A stretch of DNA of 64,000 nucleotides, from contig BPGT01000001.1 in NCBI GenBank assembly GCA_026003175.1, positions 844,839 to 908,838 of the forward strand, given 5' to 3'. Within the stretch, counting starts at the first letter, position 1. The number at the start of each line of letters is the position of its first letter. This document shows, in pieces, positions 1 through 8,498 of this stretch. The position numbers and the translations under genes were made by a program. The notes beneath the pieces are model-generated. The model was not told where the DNA came from, did not search any database, and worked only from the letters and a program-made list of their open reading frames with translations. This DNA is from Armatimonadota bacterium. GTDB taxonomy: Bacteria > Armatimonadota > HRBIN16.

Positions 1-374
1 GGTTAGACCTCTCCGCACTGAACATCGTGGACGGTTCGGGGCTATCGCGGCGCAATCAGGTATCGGCAAGGAATCTGGTTATCCTGCTGCGCTACATGGC
101 GTCGCATCCGCAGGCGAAGATGTTTCTGGATTCTCTGCCGATAGCTGGCGTAGACGGCACTCTGCGCAGTCGCATGGTGAACACCCCTGCACAGGGTAAA
201 GTGCGCGCGAAGACGGGCAGTCTGGGCAGGGTGAGCACGCTGTCGGGCTACCTGACCACGCAGACGGGTGAGGAACTGGTGTTCGCGATTCTGATGAACA
301 ACTACAACGGCTCGGCAGCGGTTGCGCGCTCCGTGCAGGATGCGATACTGCTCAGACTGGTGCAAGGGGAATAA
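1..374 (+). CDS. dacB: PBP4-type D-alanyl-D-alanine carboxypeptidase/endopeptidase (family S13), C-terminal part
   Basis: The frame is open from base 3, so the gene enters from the left edge and only about 123 C-terminal residues are visible. Two of the three active-site motifs of the penicillin-binding S13 family can be read: the SxN motif in DGSGLSRRN and the KTG motif in KTGSLGRVSTLSGY. The SxxK serine motif lies outside the window. Family members act in the periplasm, where they trim or cleave D-Ala cross-links in peptidoglycan. The stop is followed 32 bases later by the next gene on the same strand. Identification is firm at family level; the symbol is the usual one for this architecture. 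Confidence 0.87.
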   Translation, partial: LDLSALNIVDGSGLSRRNQVSARNLVILLRYMASHPQAKMFLDSLPIAGVDGTLRSRMVNTPAQGKVRAKTGSLGRVSTLSGYLTTQTGEELVFAILMNNYNGSAAVARSVQDAILLRLVQGE

Positions 375-406
375 GGGGCGAGGTATACTACTGCCGAGGG
401 AGAATC

Positions 407-733
407 ATGAACGAAGAAATCCTGCAGCGCGCGAAGCGGTTCATCACGGAAGAGGTCGAAAAAGCGGGCTACCGGGTGGTACAGGTCGTCCTTTTCGGTA
501 GTCGGGCACGGGGGGATTCTCGCGCCGATAGTGACTGGGATTTTCCGGTAGTAGTAGACAGGGATTTGGAGTTTTCGCAAAAGGAGGACCTAGCTTCGGA
601 CATCTGTTGGCGTCTGGCAACGCAGGGCATTTACGCAGACGTGTTCGTTCTTTCTTCTGCAGTTGTCCAGGAGCAGCGCGATAACACGGGGTATCTGGTC
701 TACTACGCGCTTAAAGAAGGGGCTGAGGTATGA
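407..733 (+). CDS. MNT-type nucleotidyltransferase-domain protein
   Basis: A 108-residue protein with the minimal nucleotidyltransferase signature near residues 28-44: FGSRARGDSRADSDWD, giving the G-S motif and the D-x-D-like metal ligands (here D-W-D). Proteins of this size usually pair with a HEPN-domain partner. In characterised MNT-HEPN modules the MNT protein acts as antitoxin by modifying the HEPN RNase. The stop overlaps the next ATG in an ATGA arrangement, the typical coupling of this pair, but the partner is broken here. The third acidic ligand cannot be assigned with certainty. A ribosome binding site (GGGAG) precedes the ATG. Confidence 0.75.
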   Translation: MNEEILQRAKRFITEEVEKAGYRVVQVVLFGSRARGDSRADSDWDFPVVVDRDLEFSQKEDLASDICWRLATQGIYADVFVLSSAVVQEQRDNTGYLVYYALKEGAEV

Positions 734-875
734 ACGAAGAAGCAGCCAGGTTTGCGATATGGGGAGAGCGCATACATGCCTTCCCTGGGAAGAGACAAGG
801 AGGGCAATGCAGTTGGCCGAGAAAGTGAAGCATTTCGTGCTGCAGGAGCTGCGTCAGCAAGGTTTCGAACCATAA
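730..875 (+). pseudogene. HEPN-domain protein remnant, internally deleted and frameshifted
   Basis: An ATG overlapping the stop of the nucleotidyltransferase gene opens a frame that starts MNEEAARFAIWGERIHAF, like the first helix of a HEPN protein, but stops at 828 after 32 codons. A different frame then reads AEKVKHFVLQELRQQGFEP up to 875, which resembles the last helix of such proteins. A HEPN domain normally has 110-140 residues; here the middle, including the Rx4-6H RNase motif, is missing. I infer a deletion that left both ends. The HEPN assignment rests mainly on the MNT neighbour and coupling, since the remaining sequence is short. Confidence 0.55.
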
Positions 876-889
876 CAGAGAGGTCCATC

Positions 890-1720
890 ATGTCTGAGAT
901 GCAAGTCAAACTTCTCTTCCCAACGAGGGAGATAGCGGAGCAATACTACCGCCAGCTGGTGTATCTCGCCTGTCGTACCTGTTACAGCGAGATGAAACCT
1001 GAGCAGATTTGGGAACGGATTCAGAACGGCAAGGTACGCGACGAGAAGATGGAAGAGCTTATCCAGAAGGTAGTGGCTTCTGGACATCACTCTACCATTG
1101 AACACATCTGGTTCGCCTTCTCGATTTCGGGCGTTTCCAGAACGCTCTCGCACCAGCTGGTACGCCATCGCATCGGTATCGCCTTTGACCAGCAGTCTCA
1201 GCGCTACGTGCAGTTCAAAAACACAGCGGACATCTTTGTAGAACCCGATACCATTGCCGAGAACCCCGAGGCGCACGCTGTGTTCGAGGAGCTGCGAGCC
1301 AGAAGCGCGGAGGCATACCAGAAACTGATAGAACTCGGCATTCCTGCCGAAGATGCCAGGTTTATCTTCCCGCAGGCCGTGACTACCAACCTGATTATGA
1401 CCGTGAACCTGCGCGAGTTGATACACATCTGCGGTTTAAGGCTCTGCACGCTGGCGCAATGGGAGATACGCAGGCTCTTCAAGAAGGTACGCAAGGAGGT
1501 GATGGCGGTTAGTCCCTTCTTCGGCAGAATGCTGGTTCCACATTGTGTGCACGAGGGCTTCTGCAACGAATTGAACAATCAGGACGGACACTGCCGAATC
1601 CGACCGCCGCTGACCAAGGCGATAGAGATATATGAGAAGTGGAGAAAGGGAGAGCTGGTGGAAAGAGGAGAAGCAACTGCCGCGACGAGACAAGGGGAGG
1701 AAGTTGGCAGCAATGAGTAG
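890..1720 (+). CDS. thyX: FAD-dependent thymidylate synthase ThyX
   Basis: Converts dUMP to dTMP using methylene-THF and reduced FAD. The 276-residue product carries the ThyX flavin/dUMP signature QLVRHRIGIAFDQQSQRY near residues 87-104, preceded by HHSTIEH and SRTLSHQL. The spacer between RHR and the serine counts eight residues, where the textbook motif is RHRx7S. I chose the ATG at 890 because AGAGG lies a few bases upstream; an in-frame extension back to 752 overlaps the HEPN remnant and has no support. No thyA is visible in the window. The C-terminal 25 residues are Glu-rich and look like a tail. Confidence 0.93.
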   Translation: MSEMQVKLLFPTREIAEQYYRQLVYLACRTCYSEMKPEQIWERIQNGKVRDEKMEELIQKVVASGHHSTIEHIWFAFSISGVSRTLSHQLVRHRIGIAFDQQSQRYVQFKNTADIFVEPDTIAENPEAHAVFEELRARSAEAYQKLIELGIPAEDARFIFPQAVTTNLIMTVNLRELIHICGLRLCTLAQWEIRRLFKKVRKEVMAVSPFFGRMLVPHCVHEGFCNELNNQDGHCRIRPPLTKAIEIYEKWRKGELVERGEATAATRQGEEVGSNE

Positions 1721-1773
1721 TGCAAATGATCAGGTGATACTTCATTCACCAATGTGGTGGGAGGTTATCTACC

Positions 1774-1998
1774 ATGCCAGCTCAGACTGCTGAAGAGATA
1801 TATAGACGATTTGTTCAGGGTCTCCCTATGTCGGAGCGTCTCAGACTCGCGACAATGATCCTGCAGGACATTCCTGAACAGGCTGTGGTAGATTACAGCG
1901 AGGAGTGGACTGAAGAAGACCTGCGCGATTTTAGTGCATCTTCGCGAAGATACATTCTGTCCCAGATCCAAGAGAACGACGATGCTGCGACCAGGTGA
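1774..1998 (+). CDS. small acidic protein, probable antitoxin of a MazF-like pair
   Basis: A 74-residue protein starting with ATG behind a good GGAGG site. It is not recognisable as a named antitoxin family, but its size, the acidic middle (DYSEEWTEEDLRDF) and the 17-base overlap with a downstream MazF-like gene are typical of an antitoxin. The N-terminal helix-rich part could bind DNA and the acidic stretch could occupy the toxin groove; both are inferences. The pair stands alone between thyX and a methyltransferase gene. Confidence 0.6.
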   Translation: MPAQTAEEIYRRFVQGLPMSERLRLATMILQDIPEQAVVDYSEEWTEEDLRDFSASSRRYILSQIQENDDAATR

Positions 1999-2311
1999 TG
2001 TGGTTCTTGTGGATTTTGCAGGGGCGACCGGCATCAAACGCCGTCCAGCGGTAGTTGTTTCTAGCGAAACCTATCATGCTCATCGTCCCGATGTCATTGT
2101 TGGGGTGTTGACTACACGTATCTCTTCGGCAACTTCGCCCACAGACTACGTGCTGGAAAACTGGGAAGAAGCAGGTCTACATGCTCCGTCAGCTTTCCGA
2201 GCATATCTCGGCACCATAAATGCAGAAGATACAAGAGTTGTCGGCAGGTTATCACAGCATGATTGGAAAGAGGTGCAAAAAAGGCTGCAGATTGCGTTAT
2301 CCCTGGATTAG
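1982..2311 (+). CDS. MazF/PemK-like endoribonuclease toxin
   Basis: A 109-residue protein whose N-terminus MLRPGDVVLVDFAGATGIK followed by RRPAVVVSS matches the first beta strands of the MazF/PemK fold (G-D-V-V-x-V-D-F, then K-R-R-P-A-V-V-V). MazF enzymes cut single-stranded RNA and are neutralised by the upstream antitoxin. The ATG at 1982 overlaps the antitoxin gene by 17 bases, which fits translational coupling; the longer in-frame extension to 1934 would overlap it far more. The arginine after the first strand and a Thr-containing strand (GVLTTRIS) are in the places expected for catalysis. RNA target specificity cannot be read from sequence. Confidence 0.8.
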   Translation: MLRPGDVVLVDFAGATGIKRRPAVVVSSETYHAHRPDVIVGVLTTRISSATSPTDYVLENWEEAGLHAPSAFRAYLGTINAEDTRVVGRLSQHDWKEVQKRLQIALSLD

Positions 2312-2363
2312 TGCGGGCAAGAGGATATACCAGAAAGAACTCTAAAAGATTTACAAAGATAAA

Positions 2364-3551
2364 GTGGAAATAAAACACGCCATATACTTCGCCGACAGCC
2401 GCAATATGGCGGAACTGCCCGACGGAAGCGTCCATCTCGTCGTTACCTCACCGCCTTACTGGCACATCAAGGACTACGGCTGCGAGGGGCAAATCGGTTA
2501 CGGGCAAAGCCTGCACGAATACCTGATAGACCTCTCCCGCGTGTGGCGCGAGTGCTATCGCGTGTTACAGCCCGGACGCAGGCTGTGCATCAACATCGGT
2601 GACCAGTTTGCGCGCAGCGTGGTGTACGGTCGCTACAAGGTCATCCCCCTGCATGCCGAAGTCATCGCGCAGTGCGAAACCATCGGCTTCGACTATATGG
2701 GCGCCATTATCTGGCAGAAGAAGACCACCCTGAACACCACTGGAGGCGCTGTGGTTATGGGCTCTTTTCCCTATCCGCCTAATGGCATCGTGGAGCTGGA
2801 TTACGAGTTCATCCTGCTGTTCAAGAAACCGGGCAACGCCGTGCCCCAGCCTGCAGAGGTCAAGCAGGTTTCTGGGCTGAGCCGCGATGAGTGGAAGGAG
2901 TACTTCAGCGGGCACTGGCACTTCGGCGGAGCACGACAGGTGGGGCACGAGGCGATGTTCCCCGAAGAGTTGCCGAGGCGGTTGATACGGATGTTCTCCT
3001 TTGTCAGCGAGACGGTGTTAGACCCCTTTTTAGGCAGCGGTACTACGGCGAAAGTGGCGATAGATCTGGGCCGCCAGGCAGTGGGCTACGAGGTCCAGCG
3101 CGAGTTCGAACCGATTATCCGCGAGAAGCTGGGGCTGAAACAGCAGGCATCTTTCGAAGTGCCCATCCATTTCATCCATCGGCAGCAGCCATTGGCTCCT
3201 GTGGAGCCTCCAGCAGACTATGCGCCTCGCGTGCAGGACGTACGTCCTGTGGCCGATTTCAAAAAGCAGACAGAGCCTGCTGTGAAGGTCTCGGCGATAG
3301 TCGACGAGCGCACCTTGCAGCTAGAAGATGGCAGGCTGGTGCACCTGCTGGGGGTTACGGTACCACCGGAGCAGAGGGACCGAGCCATCGCGTATCTTCG
3401 ACGTTACGTGCAGGGCAAGCGAGTCGTCATTAAGTGCGAAGAAGAATTACGGGAAAACGGACAGACGGTAAATGCGTATGTGTACCTGAGTAACCGCTTG
3501 TTCATCAACCGTAAGATGATCGAGATGGGCTTGGCACAGCCTGGAAGGTAA
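2364..3551 (+). CDS. DNA methyltransferase (SPPY, beta-class order) fused to a staphylococcal-nuclease-like domain
   Basis: The 395-residue product begins with a catalytic TSPPYW motif (residues about 29-34) and places the AdoMet-binding motif LDPFLGSGTTAK near residues 219-230, the order seen in beta-class amino-methyltransferases; SPPY favours N4-cytosine. No restriction enzyme gene is adjacent, so it is an orphan or phage-defence-like methylase. After residue about 310 a second domain follows (SAIVDERTLQLEDG, then HLLGVTVPPE, then FINRKMIEMGLAQ) that resembles the SNase/thermonuclease fold. The arginines expected at the SNase active site appear replaced, so nuclease activity is doubtful. 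The start is GTG; the next in-frame ATG at 2406 would remove the beginning of the conserved strand. Confidence 0.8.
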   Translation: MEIKHAIYFADSRNMAELPDGSVHLVVTSPPYWHIKDYGCEGQIGYGQSLHEYLIDLSRVWRECYRVLQPGRRLCINIGDQFARSVVYGRYKVIPLHAEVIAQCETIGFDYMGAIIWQKKTTLNTTGGAVVMGSFPYPPNGIVELDYEFILLFKKPGNAVPQPAEVKQVSGLSRDEWKEYFSGHWHFGGARQVGHEAMFPEELPRRLIRMFSFVSETVLDPFLGSGTTAKVAIDLGRQAVGYEVQREFEPIIREKLGLKQQASFEVPIHFIHRQQPLAPVEPPADYAPRVQDVRPVADFKKQTEPAVKVSAIVDERTLQLEDGRLVHLLGVTVPPEQRDRAIAYLRRYVQGKRVVIKCEEELRENGQTVNAYVYLSNRLFINRKMIEMGLAQPGR

Positions 3552-3555
3552 GACC

Positions 3556-4818
3556 ATGCAAACCCCGCGAGGGCGCAGAATCGGCTGCTTGACCGTTTTG
3601 CTGGTAGCGGTCGTCGCCGCGGTGCTGGCGGTGCGATGGTGGACCGCTCCCATCGATGTCCCTCGCCCGCAAAGACCATCCGAACCTGTGGATAACCCCT
3701 ACGATATATACCGTTCTCTTGCAGCGTATACCGCCCAAATCTTTCGTACAGACCCCGCACTCTCCTATGCCGAGCGCGAACTGTTTCCCTCGCGCCAGAC
3801 AGTACGCCTCGACCGCCCGGCACTCGCCAACTACTTGCTGCGACAACTGCTACCGGTGCGCCTGGAGTACCGTCGCCACCTGCATAAGCCGTGCGTTGTC
3901 ATTCTGGAGTATACCCCTGCCTGGCAGTTTCCCGAGCTGGTGGAGTTTCGCCGTTGGGCAAATATCGAGGCACTGGACATCGCCCTGGCAGCGCAGGAGG
4001 GCGATTACGCGCGAGCAGTGGATGACTACCGAACAGTGTTGTTACTTTCGGAGCAGATTCGCAATGGGGGAGGTCTGATACATTACTACGTTGGCTCTGC
4101 TATGCAAGCGACGGTGAGCAGAAGGATGAGCGAGGTACTTCATCAGTTGCCTGCTCAACAGTGCGAGAAACTGATACAGGCGGTGAGAGAGTGGGAAAGA
4201 AACAGGGTTTCGCCTGCTCAGGTAGTCAGTGTAGAACGTGACTCTTATCTGACAATGTTACATGACCTTTACCTGGGCAAACATGACATACTGCGAGCGC
4301 TCGCCGAGGACCGCTTCCTTGCTCGCTGGAATCCCAAGTGGCTGAACCTGCGGCGTGCTGCCAGAGAAGGATTAGCATACTTTGAACGAGCAGAGAGGGA
4401 ATTGTCCAAACCTGTCAATCAGCAAAAGCATGTTCCAGAGCCTCGTCATCCGGTAGCAAGACTGTTCGTGTCGCCGATTGAGCCGCTAAAGCGTTCGGTG
4501 GGATATACAGAAAGTCGTATCCGCCTGCTTGGCTGTGCGGCTGCCGTGCGTGCCTATCGGCTCAGGCAGGGTTCCTACCCTGCGATGCTGGAGGACGCGG
4601 GTGTGTCGGACCTGGACAGGGACCCCTTCACGGGCGGGCGGTTCGTGTACAAGCCTTCGGAGCAGGGCTTCCTGCTCTACAGCGTGGGTGAGGACGGCGT
4701 GGATGACGGAGGCAAGCGCGTGGCGGAACAGCTGAGCGGTAGAGGCGACGTGGCACTGATTCCGTTCTACCGAAGGCAAACCGATACAGAGCAAGGAGAA
4801 CCGGTATGGTTGCGGTAG
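3556..4818 (+). CDS. membrane-anchored protein of unknown function
   Basis: I do not recognise this 420-residue protein. Residues about 10-28 (a run of Leu, Val and Ala) form one N-terminal membrane anchor, and the rest should lie outside the membrane. The middle is helical with many paired basic and acidic residues. The C-terminal 90 residues (LLGCAAAVRAYRLRQGSYPA, then DPFTGGRFVYKPSEQGFLLYSVGEDG) resemble the C-terminal part of pseudopilin-like or type II secretion-associated proteins seen in planctomycetes and armatimonads. The ATG lies four bases after the methyltransferase stop, so the two are probably co-transcribed. No enzymatic motif is visible. Confidence 0.7.
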   Translation: MQTPRGRRIGCLTVLLVAVVAAVLAVRWWTAPIDVPRPQRPSEPVDNPYDIYRSLAAYTAQIFRTDPALSYAERELFPSRQTVRLDRPALANYLLRQLLPVRLEYRRHLHKPCVVILEYTPAWQFPELVEFRRWANIEALDIALAAQEGDYARAVDDYRTVLLLSEQIRNGGGLIHYYVGSAMQATVSRRMSEVLHQLPAQQCEKLIQAVREWERNRVSPAQVVSVERDSYLTMLHDLYLGKHDILRALAEDRFLARWNPKWLNLRRAAREGLAYFERAERELSKPVNQQKHVPEPRHPVARLFVSPIEPLKRSVGYTESRIRLLGCAAAVRAYRLRQGSYPAMLEDAGVSDLDRDPFTGGRFVYKPSEQGFLLYSVGEDGVDDGGKRVAEQLSGRGDVALIPFYRRQTDTEQGEPVWLR

Positions 4819-4837
4819 GCTATCCCTTCATTTGCAC

Positions 4838-4867
4838 TTGCAAAATACACTCCATTTATGATATAGT
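4838..4867 (+). promoter_or_regulatory. candidate sigma-70 promoter of the hox operon
   Basis: TTGCAA at 4838-4843 and TATAGT at 4862-4867 are separated by 18 bases. The site lies in the only AT-rich stretch between the unknown gene and hoxE, about 240 bases upstream of the hoxE start, leaving a long 5' leader. A second pairing (TTGCAC 4832, TATGAT 4857) is possible but has a 19-base spacer. Confidence 0.5.
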
Positions 4868-4904
4868 GAGATTGATAGATACAGTATATCTAAAAGGATG
4901 AAAA

Positions 4905-5040
4905 ATGAGCACCATGCTATCTCGTTGAGCACGAGAAAGCGGAAAGTGCTCCGAAAGCCTGGCGAAGGGGAAACCTACGGCTCGAACGCCGTTGAACATA
5001 GAAGCACCTGAAAGCAGGGTAGGGGGATTTTTGTCCCGGA
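4905..5040 (+). promoter_or_regulatory. structured 5' leader of the hox operon, unassigned
   Basis: The long leader holds a perfect hairpin at 4921-4935 (CTCGT/ACGAG) and another at 4977-4992 (ACGGC/GCCGT). The segment GAGCAC occurs twice (4907, 4927), and both copies can pair with GTGCTC at 4946-4951, so alternative folds are possible. The purine-rich single-stranded pieces between the stems (GAAAGC, GAAGGGGAAACC) look like riboswitch joining regions. I could not match it to a riboswitch class. A G-rich run with TTTTT follows at 5021-5033. It may be a regulatory RNA or only a folded untranslated region. Confidence 0.4.
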
Positions 5041-5103
5041 GCCCGCCGTTCTCCCCTTTGCCCCCGGAAGGCATCACTAGAGCGAACGGAGGAAGGAGCT
5101 ACG

Positions 5104-5598
5104 ATGCATTTCACCAAACCATCTCCACCCTCAGACGACAAAAGGTGGCGTATTGTGGAAGCCACCATGCGTCGGCATGGGTATGACCACAATGCGTTGA
5201 TTGAAACGCTGCACTCGGTCCAGCAGACCTTTGGGTATCTGGACACAGAGGCGTTGCAATATGTGGCGAAGGCGCTTCGAGTGCCTTTGAGCAAGGTGTA
5301 CGGGGTGGCTACGTTCTACCACTTCTTCACCTTGAAGCCGCAGGGTGAGCACACCTGCGTGGTATGTATGGGAACCGCCTGCTACATCAAAGGCGCCCCC
5401 CACGTGGTGGCTGCCATTTCGGAGAAATACCAGATTCAACCGGGAGAGACCACAGCGGACGGCAAACTATCACTGCTCACGGCTCGTTGTATCGGTGCCT
5501 GTGGCTTGGCGCCCGCAGTGGTCTTCGACGGCGAGGTAGCGGGTAAGGTGACGCCAGAAGAGGCGCTACAGCGGATTGGGAGGTGGACCGACCAATGA
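5104..5598 (+). CDS. hoxE: bidirectional [NiFe] hydrogenase, diaphorase subunit HoxE
   Basis: A NuoE-like thioredoxin-fold protein of 164 residues that holds one [2Fe-2S] cluster. Ligand cysteines are visible in [11 protein letters not shown] (around residues 88-93) and in [10 protein letters not shown] (around residues 128-132). In Hox enzymes HoxE helps pass electrons between the diaphorase HoxFU and other carriers. It is the first gene of a hoxEFUYH cluster; the stop overlaps the hoxF start by ATGA. GGAAGGAG lies just upstream of the ATG. NuoE of complex I is the alternative family, excluded here by the hydrogenase genes that follow directly. Confidence 0.92.
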   Translation: MHFTKPSPPSDDKRWRIVEATMRRHGYDHNALIETLHSVQQTFGYLDTEALQYVAKALRVPLSKVYGVATFYHFFTLKPQGEHTCVVCMGTACYIKGAPHVVAAISEKYQIQPGETTADGKLSLLTARCIGACGLAPAVVFDGEVAGKVTPEEALQRIGRWTDQ

Positions 5599-7226
5599 CA
5601 CCAGAAGAACTACGCAGGCTGGCTGAGTCTCACGAAGAGGCTCGTCCCGAACCCCGACACTGCATCAAGGTATGTGTGGCGGCTGGGTGTTTGTCTGCCG
5701 GGAGCGATCGCGTCCGGGAGGCTCTGCAGAACGAAATCGCTCAGCGTGGGTTGGAAAACGAGTGCGAGGTCAAGGGGGTAGGCTGCCTTGGCTTGTGCAC
5801 GGCGGGTCCACTGATGCTTGTGGAGCCCGACGGCGTGATGTACCAGAGGGTCACCGAGGAGGATGCTCCTGCTATTGTGGAGAGCCTGGGGAAGAAGTCG
5901 GTGGAGCAGCTGGTATGCCCCTCCGACATGTCCTTCTTCACCAAGCAGTACAAGATTGTGCTGGAAAACAGCGGGGTGATCGACCCCGAGAAGATAGAGG
6001 ACTATATTGCCCGTGACGGTTACACTGCGCTGGCTCGTGTGCTGGAGGAGATGACGCCTCAGGAAGTCATCGACGAGATTACCCGTAGTGGCTTGCGCGG
6101 GCGAGGCGGCGCGGGATATCCGACGGGCTTGAAGTGGAGCACCGTTGCCAAAGCGGGAGGCAGTCGCAAATTCGTCATCTGCAACGCTGACGAAGGCGAT
6201 CCCGGCGCCTTCATGGACCGAAGTGTACTGGAGAGTGACCCCCACCGCGTGCTGGAAGGCATGGCGATCGCCGCTTATGCGGTAGGAGCCAGCCAGGGTT
6301 TCCTGTACGTGCGCGCGGAGTATCCGCTGGCGGTCAAGCGTCTGCGCACCGCTATTCGGCAGGCGGAGCGTCTGGGTCTGCTGGGGAACAACATCTGTGG
6401 AACGACCTTCAGCTTCCACGTGGATATCCGCCTCGGCGCGGGTGCTTTTGTGTGCGGCGAGGAAACAGCCCTCATCGCCTCTATCGAGGGCAAGCGCGGA
6501 CAGCCGCGTCCCCGTCCGCCCTATCCTGCCGAGTACGGATTATGGGGCTATCCCACCCTGATTAACAACGTGGAGACCTTCGCTAATGTTGCACCCATCA
6601 TCCGCAACGGTGGGGACTGGTTCGCCAGCATCGGTACAGAAAAGAGCAAGGGAACGAAGGTTTTCGCGCTCGCAGGGCGTGTCAGGAACACCGGCTTGAT
6701 TGAGGTGCCAATGGGTATCACCCTGCGCGAGATTATTTTCGACATTGGTGGCGGTATACCCGATGGGCATCGATTCAAGGCGGTGCAGACCGGTGGCCCC
6801 TCTGGTGGATGTATTCCCGAACAGTATCTGGACATGCCTGTAGACTACGATTCGCTGGCGAAGGTCGGTTCCATCATGGGTTCAGGGGGCATGATCGTAA
6901 TGGACGAGACCTCCTGCATGGTGGACGTAGCAAAGTTCTTTATGGACTTCTGCGTTTCCGAGTCCTGCGGCAAGTGTGTACCTTGCCGCGTCGGCACCGC
7001 GCAGATGTACCACCTTTTGAACAAGATAACCTCCGGTGAGGCGACCATGGAAGACCTTGCCCTACTGGAGGAACTGTGTGACATGGTGAAGTACACCAGC
7101 CTGTGTGGACTGGGACAAACTGCCCCCAACCCCGTGCTGAGCACGCTCCAGTACTTCCGCGAGGAGTACATTGCCCACATCGTGGACAAACAGTGTCCTG
7201 CCGGGGTATGTCAGATGCGTCAGTAG
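5595..7226 (+). CDS. hoxF: bidirectional [NiFe] hydrogenase, NADH-binding diaphorase subunit HoxF
   Basis: A NuoF-like flavoprotein that carries FMN, the NAD(H) site and Fe-S clusters. Domain order: an N-terminal [2Fe-2S] thioredoxin-like domain (CVAAGC and CLGLC, residues about 24-75), then the Rossmann-like FMN/NADH domain ([16 protein letters not shown], then [14 protein letters not shown]), an SLBB domain, and a C-terminal [4Fe-4S] site [13 protein letters not shown] with the fourth Cys in LCGLGQ. At 543 residues it has the normal HoxF length. I start it at the ATG at 5595, which overlaps the hoxE stop, rather than at the GTG at 5583, because GGGAGG at 5577 is correctly spaced for the ATG. 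Confidence 0.95.
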   Translation: MTPEELRRLAESHEEARPEPRHCIKVCVAAGCLSAGSDRVREALQNEIAQRGLENECEVKGVGCLGLCTAGPLMLVEPDGVMYQRVTEEDAPAIVESLGKKSVEQLVCPSDMSFFTKQYKIVLENSGVIDPEKIEDYIARDGYTALARVLEEMTPQEVIDEITRSGLRGRGGAGYPTGLKWSTVAKAGGSRKFVICNADEGDPGAFMDRSVLESDPHRVLEGMAIAAYAVGASQGFLYVRAEYPLAVKRLRTAIRQAERLGLLGNNICGTTFSFHVDIRLGAGAFVCGEETALIASIEGKRGQPRPRPPYPAEYGLWGYPTLINNVETFANVAPIIRNGGDWFASIGTEKSKGTKVFALAGRVRNTGLIEVPMGITLREIIFDIGGGIPDGHRFKAVQTGGPSGGCIPEQYLDMPVDYDSLAKVGSIMGSGGMIVMDETSCMVDVAKFFMDFCVSESCGKCVPCRVGTAQMYHLLNKITSGEATMEDLALLEELCDMVKYTSLCGLGQTAPNPVLSTLQYFREEYIAHIVDKQCPAGVCQMRQ

Positions 7227-7237
7227 GAGGAGCATAG

Positions 7238-7957
7238 ATGAATCAGCCAGTTCGCGTCAAAACGCTGAAGATAGACGATCGCGATGTGAGCGGTCGCGAA
7301 GATGAGACCATCCTAGAGGTCGCCCGGCAAAACGGCATCTTCATCCCCACACTGTGTCACCTGGAAGGGCTAACACCCATCGGCGCATGCCGACTGTGTC
7401 TGGTAGAGATCAAGGGTGTATCGCGGCTGCTGCCTGCGTGCGTGACGCGGGTAGAGGAGGGGATGGAGGTATACACCCAGTCCGAGCGACTGCAGAAATA
7501 CCGACGGATGGTGCTGGAGTTGCTCTTCTCAGAGCGCAACCACATCTGCTCCGTGTGCGTGGTGAACGGCCACTGCGAGTTGCAAAGTATGGCACAGATA
7601 CTGGGCATGACGCATGTCAGCGTGCCCTACCGGTTTCCGCGCCTGCCTGTGGATGCCAGCCATGAGCGGTTTGTGGTAGACCACAACCGATGCATCCTGT
7701 GCACGCGGTGCGTGCGTGTGTGTGACGAGATCGAGGGTGCACACACCTGGGATGTGATGGGGCGTGGTATAGACAGTCGGGTCATCACCGACCTAAACCA
7801 GCCTTGGGGCGAATCCGAGACCTGCACCAGCTGCGGCAAGTGTGTGAACGTCTGCCCCACCGGCGCGCTGTTTGAGAAGGGCAAGCCGGTCTCCGATCGG
7901 CAGAAGAAACGCCAGTTTCTGCCCTACCTCACCATGATGCGGGAGGAACGGCGATGA
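7238..7957 (+). CDS. hoxU: bidirectional [NiFe] hydrogenase, Fe-S diaphorase subunit HoxU
   Basis: Corresponds to the N-terminal part of NuoG. In order: a ferredoxin-like [2Fe-2S] domain ([15 protein letters not shown], with a further Cys in LLPAC), the His-Cys3 [4Fe-4S] site ([12 protein letters not shown]), and two [4Fe-4S] motifs ([11 protein letters not shown] and [14 protein letters not shown]). At 239 residues it matches HoxU. It relays electrons between HoxF and the hydrogenase HoxYH. A GGAGGAG site precedes the ATG, and its stop overlaps the hoxY start by four bases. Confidence 0.95.
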   Translation: MNQPVRVKTLKIDDRDVSGREDETILEVARQNGIFIPTLCHLEGLTPIGACRLCLVEIKGVSRLLPACVTRVEEGMEVYTQSERLQKYRRMVLELLFSERNHICSVCVVNGHCELQSMAQILGMTHVSVPYRFPRLPVDASHERFVVDHNRCILCTRCVRVCDEIEGAHTWDVMGRGIDSRVITDLNQPWGESETCTSCGKCVNVCPTGALFEKGKPVSDRQKKRQFLPYLTMMREERR

Positions 7958-8487
7958 GCAAAAAACGCATAGCGACCGTGTGGCTGGACGGCTGCTCCGG
8001 GTGTCACATGTCCTTTCTGGACATGGACGAGCGGCTGATCGAAGTGTTCCAGCAGGCGGATTTAGTCTATAGCCCTCTGGTAGACCTGAAGGAGTTTCCC
8101 GAACAAGTAGATATCACCCTGGTTGAAGGGGCGGTGAGCAGCGAAGAAGACCTGCACAAGATCCGAATGGTGCGCGAGCGCACGAAGATACTGGTGGCTT
8201 TTGGCGATTGCGCGGTGACCGGCAACGTACCCTCCATGCGCAACCCTTTCGGGGCGAAAGCCACCCTGCAGCGGGCTTATCTGGAGAACGTGACCTTGCA
8301 CCCACAGGTGCCTCGCGAAGCCATCCCCGCGCTTTTAGAAAAAGTTCGCCCCGTGCATGAAGTGGTGAAGGTGGACGTGTTTATTCCGGGATGTCCACCT
8401 TCGGCAGAGACCATTTTCCTCGCGCTCAGCGATCTTCTGGCAGACCGGATGCCGGACATGGCGAAGCTGACGCGCTTTGGAGCGTAA
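7954..8487 (+). CDS. hoxY: bidirectional [NiFe] hydrogenase small subunit HoxY
   Basis: The 177-residue small subunit carries the proximal [4Fe-4S] cluster next to the NiFe site. Cysteine ligands are seen in [12 protein letters not shown] (N-terminus), [16 protein letters not shown] and IPGCPPSAE. There is no Tat signal, as expected for the cytoplasmic group 3 enzymes. ATGA overlap with hoxU implies coupled translation, and hoxH follows after eleven bases. Confidence 0.95.
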   Translation: MSKKRIATVWLDGCSGCHMSFLDMDERLIEVFQQADLVYSPLVDLKEFPEQVDITLVEGAVSSEEDLHKIRMVRERTKILVAFGDCAVTGNVPSMRNPFGAKATLQRAYLENVTLHPQVPREAIPALLEKVRPVHEVVKVDVFIPGCPPSAETIFLALSDLLADRMPDMAKLTRFGA

Positions 8488-8498
8488 GGAGGTACAAC

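Noticed and set aside
4905-5040. Cyclic di-GMP-I riboswitch before hoxE
   Set aside because: The GAAAGCC and AAACC pieces are suggestive but the order of helices and the GNRA-loop stem do not fit.
8391-8498. N-terminal extension of hoxH
   Set aside because: Overlaps hoxY, is not conserved and lacks a ribosome binding site; TAAGGAGG clearly sets the ATG at 8499.
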